From Kryptolebias marmoratus (taxonomy: Eukaryota > Chordata > Actinopteri > Cyprinodontiformes > Rivulidae): a stretch of DNA of 64,000 bases. The position numbers and the translations under genes were made by a program. The stretch is from contig NC_051436.1 in assembly GCF_001649575.2 (NCBI RefSeq), forward strand, positions 2,993,682-3,057,681. Direction: 5' to 3'. The stretch's first letter is position 1; every line of letters begins with the position of its first letter. Below are positions 25,401 through 37,400 of the stretch, one piece after another. The notes under the pieces are model-generated. The model was not told the DNA's origin. It ran no database searches and worked only from the letters and a program-made list of their open reading frames with translations.

Positions 25401-28400
25401 TTCATCCTTCATCCTGTGAAGCCCTAAAATAAGAAGTGGACAGTTTTGAGTCTGTTAGGGCTGAGCGATGTCACGGTTGTACTGTGACCCTAAAAACTGA
25501 GCTATGAATTTAATTCTGGCTGCATGAAACCATGTAGATGTTTGTTTGATGACTTCCTCTTCTTCTGCTCCCGTTACTGTTGTGCAGCAGTATTTTAGTT
25601 TCTGTAGGACAGGGGGGTCCAATCCTGGTCCTGGAGGGCTGCTGTCCTGCAGGTTTTAGATGTTTCTCTGCTGTGACTCACCTGATTTGAATGACTGAGT
25701 GATTATCAGGCTTCTGCAGAACTTGGACCCGGTCCCAATCCTCGCCCTCCACCCTCCGCCCCTCTATGAAGCGTGCGCTCAGTCGACGTGCACAGAAGGC
25801 TTCGTGTGCTCAGGTTATTGGAGAATTAGGACAGTACAGGTTACATCATCGACTTGCACCTCTGCGTCATAACTGTGACATCCAACATGGCCGCCCGGTC
25901 GCTGTTTTGGTATTTTAAAAAAGTGCCAGTACGATTTTAAAAGTCCAGTTTAGGTATTTTTACTTTCCAAAATCATTGCAGGAGATATTTGACTGTTCAG
26001 ATGTGTTTTGTTCTGACTTGTTGATCGTATTCACACCTGTACAGCAGAGAGAAACAAGAATTATTTCAATACTTTACATTTTAAAAACTGCTTTTTTTCG
26101 TGACAGACGCAGCTCGCTCCGTCACCGCAGCCATATTTCTGCTATTTAATTCAAAACCCTTTCATTGTCAATAAAGATAGTAAAAAAAAATTCAAAACCT
26201 CACATGCAGCGATGAATTGTGGGTAAACACTTCGCCAAAGTCTGCCTGGCTGCAGGCTTAGCCAGAGGCCGGATGTAGTACACAAAGGGGGCGGGGCTAA
26301 AGAGCACTCCGGAGAATTGGGACACACTACGCACTCGAACCCTTCAACGTGAACGCACATTTGAAGGAAATGAGGGTGGAAGGAGGCTGGAAGGAAGGTG
26401 GAAGGAGGCATGAAGGAGGGCTGGAAGGAGGGCGGAAGGAGGCTAGAAGGAAGGTGGAAGGAGGCTAGAAGGAGGCTAGAAGGAGGCTAGAAGGAGGCTG
26501 GAAGTGCAAGTATTGGGGCCGGTCCTTGAAGACCTGCTGAAAAGCAGAGAAACATCTAAAACCTGCAGGCTGGCGGTCCTCCAGTTGTTTGTCCTCCCCA
26601 CTTGTTTAGGAGAAGCAGACGTGACAAGTAATTATTTCTTGAGGTTATTATCACGAAACTTCTCCACAAAGTGCTCACACCTGCTGAGCTGGACGAGCGT
26701 TTAATCAGCGCTGTTTGTGTTGGGAACATGACTCAAAGCCGATGAAGGTTTCAGGACGGTGCAGAAAACGACACTGAACCTGACAATATCATCACTTGGC
26801 TCTTCTTTTTGTTTCAGTTTGGATTTTACAAATCTCTGATGGAATTGATCCAGTATGTAAGTAAACACATTTCATGAATTTATTTATTTCCCCTTGTTCA
26901 TGTTAGACTAAATTTATAACAGTTTATTGTTCACAGTTGTTGTGGTCGGTGTGTTCATGTTACGGACAGAGCCCTCAAATCACATTTTATCTTTAAACGT
27001 CATCTCCCAGTATTTAAAGCCGTTTAAAACGAGACACCCGCTTGTTTTTCTGGAGCAGGAAGTGACCGACGACGGAGCGAGTACCATCTACGTCCAGAAC
27101 GTCTCGCCGAGCGAAGCCAGAAGCCTCAGGGACGCTCTGAGGAAAATCGAATGCGTGAAAAACTACTTTCCTCTGCTGGGCAAGGTTATAAACGCAACAA
27201 ACGCGCAGGTTTTTAAAGCGCTTTCTTCGTTTGACTGTGTGTGTGCTTGTTCCAGGTTTTTATCGAGTTTGAGAGCATCCGAGACGCGGATCGGTTCGGA
27301 GTTTGGTACAGCCTCCTGAAGCGGTGCCCCGCTCATAACATCTACAGGATGAAGATGCCTCGAAGCGCCAGTTTGGCTCTGGGTCAGCTTCTGTTTGAAC
27401 TGCTTTTACTCGTTTAAACATCCAAATAACAAACACAAGAAAGTCAGCGGGTCCGTCAGGCTGTCAGGATCCAGGAAAAGGAAATCTCACTGCTCATATT
27501 TTCATGTTGTTGTTAAAAATGGAAGTTTATTTCTGTAAAAAGTTAAAAGTTTAGGTTTGCATTTCTCTCATGGATTGTGTAATTGTTCATTGAGCTTAAA
27601 TTTGGTCTCTTGTTGGAGCAGCTCCTTTTAGACAGAAATGAAATGGGGAATGTTCATTTTAGCCGTTTTTCGTTTGTAGAAAACAAAACAAAACAATTTT
27701 ACTTAAATCCTGTGGAAAGGTTAGGAACGATACATGAATTATGCGATATTTACGTTCATGTTGCAACAAGACAAGAACTTTTCTAAGTTTTTAAAACCAT
27801 TTTGTGTGAAGAATGTCCTGGTTTTCCGTATTTACGCTCCCTAATTGATACTTTAAAGGCTGACACTTTTCTTTAACTGTGTTTTTATCATATGTTTACA
27901 AAAATAAAAGCACCACAAGAAGTTTAGTCGTCAGAAAAGGTTCAGAAGTCCACAATTACGGCGCTTTATCACGTAGCTCTGAGTTTTATCGGAGGTGAAG
28001 ACGAGTCGTTTGCAGGAAAAGAAGCAGTTTTGGTTTTTTTAGTTGACTTGTTGTCGTTCGTGCAGCTCCACGGCTGGCGGCGAAGGCTTTGCCGGACACC
28101 GAGGATCTGATCGCCGCGGCGGTCGTCCCGACAACGAACTTCGGCGTCCCGAAGGGCAGCACACCGCCGTTTTCTGTCACCATGACGACGTATCCCTTCG
28201 TCTTCCCAACTGCGTCTCCTTGGTTCATCATCCCAAGTAAGACGAAAGAAAAAAAACAAAAATAAAGGAAATTAAAATAAACTCAAATATCTTGTGTTTC
28301 ATTTCCAGATTTCATAACGGTTCAGAAGACGACCCGTGAGTGGGTGAGTCCATTTTTTCACATACTTGATCCTAATTACGTCTTGTAACTGGGAAACATC

Positions 28401-31400
28401 TTTGTTTCTGAAAATAAAGATCTGTTTTTGAACTCTGCGTCCTGCAGATGTCCTTCAGGGCCACTCGGGTCGCCACGGTGATGCTGACGGGTTTACCGGA
28501 AGGAAACTACAAACACGAGGACGTGGTGAAGCTGGTGTGGCGTTTCTTACCCAGACACGACCTTCGGTCTCTTTACTACAACGTCATCGTTCTTCCTCTG
28601 CAGAGGAGGGTGAGGAGGGTGTCCCTGCCGCCGTTTGAAACAACCTCGGGTGTTCCTATGTCGTGACCATGTTGTGTTTTGGGTTTTTTTTTTTCCAGGC
28701 GTTCGTGTATTTCAACAACCGGCATCTGTGCTACAGATTTGCAGAAGATTACATCAAAAATCCAGTTTCTGTCAGAGACAGCTGGCTGAACGTCCACCTC
28801 GTCCTGCAGAAAATGCACCCTGGATCCAGCGAGGTCTGTAGGCTTTCACGCTCGCTTGCAATGAACGTGGATCAAACCAGAAAATGCAGACTTGCCAACC
28901 GTCCCACATTTAGCCCCCCCTGTCCCGTGGTCCTCACACGCCACACTTTGCAAAAAAAAACCATGCACACGGCCTTTTTGTCACTTTAACGCTATATTTA
29001 GCGAGTTTTCAGATCCCTCTAGCATTTTTTTTAAGCGACTAGCGACAAATCTAGTGACTTTGGCAGCTAAATGTGAGAAAGCACTCATTCTGCAGCGTGC
29101 CGTAAGCCCCGCCCACTTCCCCCAAGCACCGACAGCTGTCAATCTCCCAGCAGAGAGGAGACCCGCTCCACTCTGAGTCGTGTTGTCATCTGATGACAGA
29201 GAGCTAAAGATGGAGAGGCAGAAAGATAAAGATGGGGGCAGGAAGTTCTGTTCAGGTTAGCTAAAGGGAGGGTTCACATTGACATTCCCAAATGTTGGCA
29301 AGTATGAAAATGTGTTTTTTTTACAGTTTGGTTGTACTTGTAATGGTGTAGATCGACTTGAATAATAAAAGCACCTTTAAAGATCAAATTTGATCTGTTC
29401 TGGTAATTAAAAAGAAAGTAATCTTGAATTAATGTGAGAACTGTTGTTTCCTCTTCTTCCAGGATGAGATGTACAGATCTCTGATGAAATGGAGCAACTC
29501 TGTGAGTCATTTAGTTTCTTCCGGATCTCTTTTTCTTTTAAGATGTCCCTTAAAAAAACTCTCTTTGTGTTGTTTTTTTGTTGTTTCTCAGCACGTCCCG
29601 GAGCTGGAGTCTCTGCAGGAGCGGCTGGTGTGCGTCGAGCTTTCCGAGACGTCGGTGCAGCTCATCATCTCCGTCATGAAGGCCGTGACCGGCTTCGCTC
29701 CTGTCGTCAGCTTCCTGCCGCTCGCCAACCGGGTACGCCGCTAAACGCACGCATTATCGGCATTTTTTTAAGCTTCGGGGGGTTTCAGTGATTTTAGGAT
29801 TCAGCCAATTTTGACCCTGATTCTGCTCGTTGTCTTTTGTGCTTCAAGTCCTGAAAGGGGAGATTTTTTAAAAATAATTCTGTACCTGTCACCCCCAGTA
29901 GTTCTTCTGTGACTGTCCTTTTTAATTTCCTGAGCAACGTTAAGATTTTTGTCAGGTTCTCACACTGACACATTCCGACTCTTTGACTTTAGTCTGACAG
30001 TATTAGGAACAGGATTGTTTTAAATTTGAAGCCAGTTTTCAGTTTTTCTCTGGTTATTAGTTGCCGTCGCTCCCATTTCTACACAGAAATAACAGAAAAA
30101 CTGAGAACGATTGCCCTCTGCTTTTAAAGTTGTCATATATCTGTAAAATTTATTAAGTTGGAGCCATTTTTTCTGTTCGTTATGCTCGATTAACTATTAA
30201 ACTTTCTATTAAATATTGACAAGAGACAGCCAATTTGCACATTTAATCACAAATAAACGTTTAGTTTTTTTTTATTTAGTATTTATTTACGTACATTTCT
30301 AAGCCAACAGCACATTAACCACCCGCAACAAATGAGAAATAATCAAGAGACTGACACAATAACGGTCCTGATAAAGCAGGCAAAAGAGTAAAAATACTAC
30401 TACTGATGATAGTAAGTCGTACACTTTCATATATGTACTTGCACACATAAATACGTGCATGCTAAGTGTCTTAGCATGCCGTTCAAAATGATTGGACGTC
30501 TTTTAACGTAGGACAAAGAGGGATGATCCAAAGTTGGGCTGAATTTTTCCAGTTGAAGGAAATAAAGACGTCTTTAATCCAGCGTGGATCAGCAGGGTTG
30601 TGGAAGCTGTTGGGTCTGTTTTTAAGCAGGAGAGAGAGCGAACGAAGCAGACGTTCGGAGCGATATCCTCTGGAGTTCCCTTCGACAAGGAGTAAAAGTT
30701 CGGACCAGGACTTCGAGACATAGAATCCGATCAAAGATCTGCAAACTGTTTAAAATTAAAAGTTTGTGTAAAAAGACAGAAATTAATTGTTTTTTTTCCC
30801 TGAACTAATTAATTGTTGCATCGTTCAAACCACAGCCAGCACAAGGTTAAACCTTCTCGCTGCCGTCTTAAATTTCTTGAGTTTGGACGCTAATATTTTA
30901 TTTATTTTTTCTGTCAGATTTGCATCGAGATGGTTGAACCCAGTGGAGTAAGAAAAGTGGTGGAGAAGATCCCAATCTTCTCATTTAAAGACCGGTGTGT
31001 TCTGACAAGATCACTTTGTTCCGACCTTCATGTATTTTCTTTTGATCTCATCTCAACCTTTTCTCCTCTCTACGCAGGAGTAAAGTGCGACGCGTCGAGT
31101 CGTGAGTATTTTTTACACAAAACAATAAAAACAATAAAACAGCAACAACAGATGATCATAATTCCAGACGGCTCTGATTTTAATGGTTCAAACTTTAACT
31201 GTGCGAGGCTTTTACTGCCGCTGTTAAACGAAAGATTAGCCAGACCCTCCAGGATTTCACGATGTTGCGATCGCAACTATTAACGCAAAATCAAGCAAAC
31301 CCTGTGAAATCGCAACTTTTTGCAACTTTGCCCAAAACGCAGCAACGGTTTTTAATTGTCGTCTTTTTAAATTTTCAGTCTGAAGAGCCTAAAGCAGCGT

Positions 31401-34400
31401 TTGCTCGACTCCAGTGAGATCACCGTAAACCTTGATCCGGACTCTGGAGACGTCAGTTTTAACCCCCCGGCTGTGAAGAGTGACCCGCCGCCTGCTGCAG
31501 GACCAGGACCACGTCCTGCTGCAGGACTAGGTCCAGGACCAGGACCAGAACCACGGCTTGCTGCAGGACCAGGACCGCTGCCTGCTGCAGGACCAGGACC
31601 ACGTCCTGCTGCAGGACTAAGTCCAGGACCAGGACCAGAACCACGGCTTGCTGCAGGACCAGGACCGCTGCCTGCTGCAGGACCAGGACCGCTGCCTGCT
31701 GCAGGACCAGGACCACGGCCTGCTGCAGGACCAGGACCACAGCCTGCTGCAGGACCAGGACCAGGACCAGGACCAGAACCACGGCCTGCTGCAGGACCAG
31801 GACCAGGACCACGGCCTGCTGCAGGACCAGGACCACCACCCGCAGCTACGCAGACACCTCAAACATCCAACGAGGAGACGGGACCGACTGCAGCGAAGGC
31901 TGTAAATGCATCCAAACCTGCCACCTCAGAGGAACCAGCCGGTGCTTCCGGAAAGGTTCTGGGATTCGCAGACGGGGCTGCTGAGGCGAGACATGAAACG
32001 GCAGGAACTGTCAAAGTTGAGTCCAAACCTTTGGAGTTGATGGAAACATCTGTAACAGAGCACACAGGGGTCAAAGGTTCTGCTGAGACCGAAGAGGAAA
32101 CAAGTTCCTTCCCAACTAAAACTAGTCAAACAAGCACGGCTGCAGTTAAAACACCGACTCAGAGACCACAGAGCGGCTTCAGATCCCAGGAAGCCTCAGT
32201 GAAACCTTCATCAGAGGTCCAGAAAACCGTGAAGCCAAACTCAGACGCTTCACAGCAGCAGCAGCAGCAGCAGCAAGCTGCAGGAGACGCAGGTAGTTCA
32301 TCTCTTAAACACAGTTAGGCTCTGAAATTAAACATCCAAACATGGACGTACCTAATTTTGTAAAAGTTGGGTTGCTGTAAAAAACAATGCAGTGATTTTT
32401 ATTTACGATGAAACGTAGTGAACCTATTAAATAATTTAACAAAAATACAATTTTTAGGAATGAAGATAATTTTGTATTTTATGGCAGAAATAGTTTCCCT
32501 CTGTGCAGCATCTCCTCCTCTCCCATCAGTCTGAGGAGAACAGCTGCTGGAGGTTTTAGAGGGAATGTGGTCCCATTCTGTCTGTAGAGGATTCTCGCTG
32601 CTCAGCAGTTCTGGGTTTCTGACAGATTTTTGCCGTCTTGATGCATCAGATGATGTCAGCTGGTGAGATGTCTGGACTGCAGGCCGGACTCTTCTTCTCT
32701 GAAGCTGTGAGGTTTAACATCGTCTTCCCTGAGAAATATGTCACCTGGATGGGAGCAGATGTTCTGAAACCTGTATATACTTTTCCAAATGTATACGTTA
32801 GGCATTAATGCACCCCCATACCATCAGAGAGGCAGGCTGACCTCAGAACAGTTCTCCTCTTTGGTCCAGAGGAGACACATCTGTTCACATCTGGCTTCTT
32901 CTTTGCCTGATAGAGCTTTAAGCAGTCCAGTGAACAGTGTTTACAGACAGTGTTCCTGGGCAGAACCAGAACCAGCCTTGACCTTTGACCTCAGAGGTTT
33001 CTGCAGACTCTTCAGATCTGTTGATATTTTGAGCTGCAGATGATGGAGATTCAAAGTTTTCCCAGTTTTCCTTTGAGGAACTTTTATTCTGAAATTGTTC
33101 CTCTGTTTTCAGACAGTTCCTGTCAGCCTGGTGAACCTCTGCCCATCTTCTGACAGATTCAGCCTCTAAGTGATCTTTTTATCTCCACTCCTCTGACTGA
33201 CCTGCTGAGAATTAACCGAGTTAATTACTTAAAGCTCCTCCAGTCGTGCATTTTACTTTTACAGCCTTTCGATGTCCCTGTTTCAACTTTTATTTTGAAA
33301 TGTGTTGCTGCCATAACATTCAAAACAAACTTGTTTTATTGTCTTAGTTTGAACTTTTGTTTACTTTGTTCCATTCTAAGAAGATCTGTGGGTTTGTGAA
33401 ATTTGCACGTTCTGTTTTTATTTCAAAACTGTGAATTTGATGAGTCAGAATGAAAATTAACTGTTTTTTTTTTGTTTTTTTTCTGGAAGATCTTGCGGCT
33501 CGGAAGAGTCCAGCATCGAAGGCTGACAACGAAGCAGCAGGATCTGCAGAAACGGAGCCGAAGGAACAATCTGCTGCTGCAGGAAGCGAAGCGATGGCTT
33601 CTTCCACCCCCGTTAACGCCCTGACGATAACGGACAAAATGATTCGTAAGAAATTCACATAAAAGCTCAGAAATGTGATGCTTCTCCGGCTGGACTTCTC
33701 ATCCATCTTTGAATCTTCTCCGCAGATTTTTCTTCCGTGAAGACCATCCTGTCACAAAAAGTAAGTTTAATCACTGAAGAGTTAGTTTTCCCTTTTCCTC
33801 CCCAGAAAAATAGACTTTATCTCGTTTCTAATCTTGTTTTACAAAACAAAAATGAAATAAATTCTGTTTAAATTTGTTCATTTCCCTCTGCAGTTTGTCA
33901 GGCAGTTCTTATATTAATACTTAATAAAACATTAATTATTTTCCTAAAATAAACCGTAAATAAAATTGAATTTAAATGTTTGTTGTGCATATTTATATAT
34001 TTTTTAAAATCTGAACGCACCTAGGCATTCAGTGGAAAGTGTGGAAATAAAATAAATAAGACTTTATTCCCCGTTTTCTTCTTTGAAACATAAAAATTAT
34101 AATTTTAACAAAACTAATTTGTTTTATTCTAAATAGTAGCACGTCGTATGGCAGCTAGGTGGAAACAAATTTTGTAATTTTGTAAATTTAAAACGATCAT
34201 TTATCACCTTTGTTTGCTGCACCTGTCAGGCAAAATGTAGCCAAACCTTAAAGTAAATATTATTTTTATTCTAACACAATTTTCAGATTGAACATAAAGA
34301 CTTTGCATTTAGAACCATAAACTTAGTGGGAGAAAAATGTTAATAAGAAAATAATTTGTTTCTTTTATTGTTTTATAGTTGAAGTATGCAGAAAATAAAA

Positions 34401-37400
34401 GCAAAAATCTTCAGAAACTATGAATTTTCCTAAAATAAAGTTGTACTCTGATGTGGATGAATGGGTAAAAATAGTCTTATTTATGATTTAATTTGAAATA
34501 TTTTGTTTTTTGCTGGTTGTGAGAATCTGGAAGAAGCTTTAAACAAATAAACTGGTTATTAAATGTAAAAAATGTGTTGCAGGAAGTGAAATAAAACAAA
34601 AAAAACAAATTTTCAGGTGTTTGTGATCTGAAATACAACACATAAACTTCAATATTTGGTCTGTTTGTAACAAAAACAAGTGATTTAGATCATTTTTCGT
34701 AGGATGCAAAGAGAGATTCTCCTCTTTCTGCTCCAACTTGTTCTTCCTTCGTAAAGAAAAATTGAGTTTTGTTTTTTTTTAATAATCCATCTGATGCTTA
34801 TATTCCCATTTCCTTCATCATGTTATCAATTTAATGTATAAAAAGCAGCTTTAACCCTTCCTCTCCTGATGGTTTCCAGATTTTCTCCATGGAGATCAGT
34901 CTGGTGGTAACCAACTTGCCGGAGTTCGGCGGCGGCTGCTACACGGAGGCCGACGTCGTCAGTCTGCTCCGAAAGTCCGGATTTGAGTTCGAAGACGACA
35001 AAGTCTTCGTCGTGCCTCAGAGTCAAATGGTCAGAATCGTCCTCACATGTCGACATTAATTTCTTAGGATTTCAGCCGATTTACTACCAACTATATTATA
35101 TTATATATTATATTATAAATGTGTTGGCGAAACGAGATGGAATGAGCTCAGTGATTTGTTGATGTGGTTTGAACTTCAGGGCCACCGTATCTTAGGCTCA
35201 TGTGCAGGGAAAGTAAAAAAAATACAGATTTTTGTTGTAAATGAGACAAGTAGTCGGTAAAAAATGGAAAATAATCTTCTTAAGCTACATTTTGGATTGA
35301 AGTTTTCTGAAGGGAATGTCTTCAGAAATAATCTTTATAAGCCTCATAACTTCCTTTTCTCTAGCACCAGGAAATCCCTTCGTATAACATTGAAGGTTTG
35401 GGGATTCCCCTGTCCATCTGTCTCCGGACCAATAAAAATTGACTTTTTAAACCGACACTCTCGTAACCAAAAGCAGCTCGTTGCCAGGTGATAAACCACC
35501 AAATTTCAACAAACTATGGATCATTTTTAAGCTTTTGGGATGGAGGATTTGGATTTGAGACACAAATTTGTATAAAATTAATTTGGTGAAATAAAATGGT
35601 GTCCGTCTCTCTGTCGGTCTTCTTTTCAGGCGTTTGTCGTCCACCCAGCTGTGAAGACGGTGCAGAAGTTTTTTAAAGCGTCGAAGAGTCGGGACATGAT
35701 CCTTAACGGGTCGAAACTCTGCGTTCGTGTTACCGCCATCGAGAAGTACGGCTTGGTAAGTTTGACCACAGGGGGAAGGAGTTCTGTGGAGGATTCATGC
35801 ATTAAAAACTTATAGTAGTTGATGGTAAATCCTCGTCTTTTTGAATCTATAATGTAGTTTTACTGCAGTGTTACTGGCAGCAGCTCTTCTATTAGTCAGA
35901 CCCTCCAGGATTTCGCGATGTCACGATTGCAACTATTAACGCAAATCAAGCAAACTCTGCAAAATCGCAACTTTTTACAACTTTGCCCAAAACACCGCAA
36001 CTTTAACCCAATATTTATTGTTTCTGAAGCGATTCGCCACCATTTCTGCGGTCTAGTCTCTTCTTTGTGGGTTTGTGTAGCGTGGAATACAAAATAACCC
36101 CAAATAACTCAGGAAGAAGACACGTGACATCACTTCCTGTTAACATCAGAATGCCGGGAGCGTGCAGGAGCAGCGACCGAAGCCNNNNNNNNNNNNNNNN
36201 NNNNNNNNNNNNNNNNNNNNNNNNNNNNNNNNNCAGTTTAGAAGCTATCAAAGTTCTCAAATAAAGCACCTTTTGAGAATGTCAATGTTTGTTGGGAATT
36301 ATTTTACAAAACTAGGAAGGATTTTTGGTTTAGATATTAAAAGTTATGGTTGTTTATTGATTTTAGTAAAAAAAAAAAAATCGCAACTTTTAGGAAAATT
36401 GCCCGTGAAATCCTGGAAGGACTGGTTAATTAACAGATCAATTTAATGTTATAATTGTGTTTGCACATGGCATGTTTTTGATGTTATCTTTACTTTTTTT
36501 ATCTCTTTCAGTTTAGTTTTTACAAATTTCTGAAATCTGTCTCCGAGAATACCATTGTAAGTACTTCTTTTTATTCTGTTTGATTGAAAACTTCCTCATT
36601 AATGGTTCTAAATACACAAGTTTGCTTTGAAAATTTCCTAGTTTTGCCTCGAGACGTTGTCAGATTCTTAATTTTTTTAAAAGGAGAACCTTGGGGAACA
36701 CGTCTAACTTTCTGTTTGTCTTTAAATACACACCTTTTAATGTACTAAAAACTGAGCTTTGTGTTTGTTTACCCCTGACTTATTCAAATGTTAATGTTGT
36801 TAAACAGATAAGAAAATGCGTCCCGTCAACAGTAGTTTACATCCGGAACATCTCGCCGAGCGAAGCTACGGATCTTAAAGATGCTTTGAGTAAAATCGGC
36901 GGCGTCATAAACTACATTCCTCTGCTCAACAAGGTGCGAACACACCTTTAAATACACGATTAGATGAATCTGAGCATGACTTCCTGTTTCAGCCTTCATG
37001 TTGGGTGGCTATTCCAGGTGTTCGTTGAGTTTGAAAACCCCTGTGACGCCGATCGGCTCGGCGTCTGGTACAGCTTCCTGAAACGGCGTCTTTCCCACGG
37101 CATTCACAGGGCGGCTCTGCCAGGAGAGGAGAAGCTCGGAAAAGCACAACGTAAGACTTCAAATTTGAAGTACTAAAAGTGATGTTGCACAAAGAAATGT
37201 GAGGCATACTTCTTCCTGCCTTAAATGTTTTGTTTTAGAAAACTTCATTCTATTTTTTTTTTATTTTAAGGAGAAATTTAATGTTTTTAATGTCTGATGG
37301 CTGTGAATGACATGAAGATACAGACACTGTTTGTTATTTATTAAATGGGGTTAAAATGGTTCGAATAACTACCATACTAAAATAGATGAACTCATATCGA

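Noticed and set aside
31459..31862. Minus-strand and shifted open frames over the PAAGPGP array
   Set aside because: Repeat-driven shadows. Only the plus frame joins in phase with the neighbouring exons.
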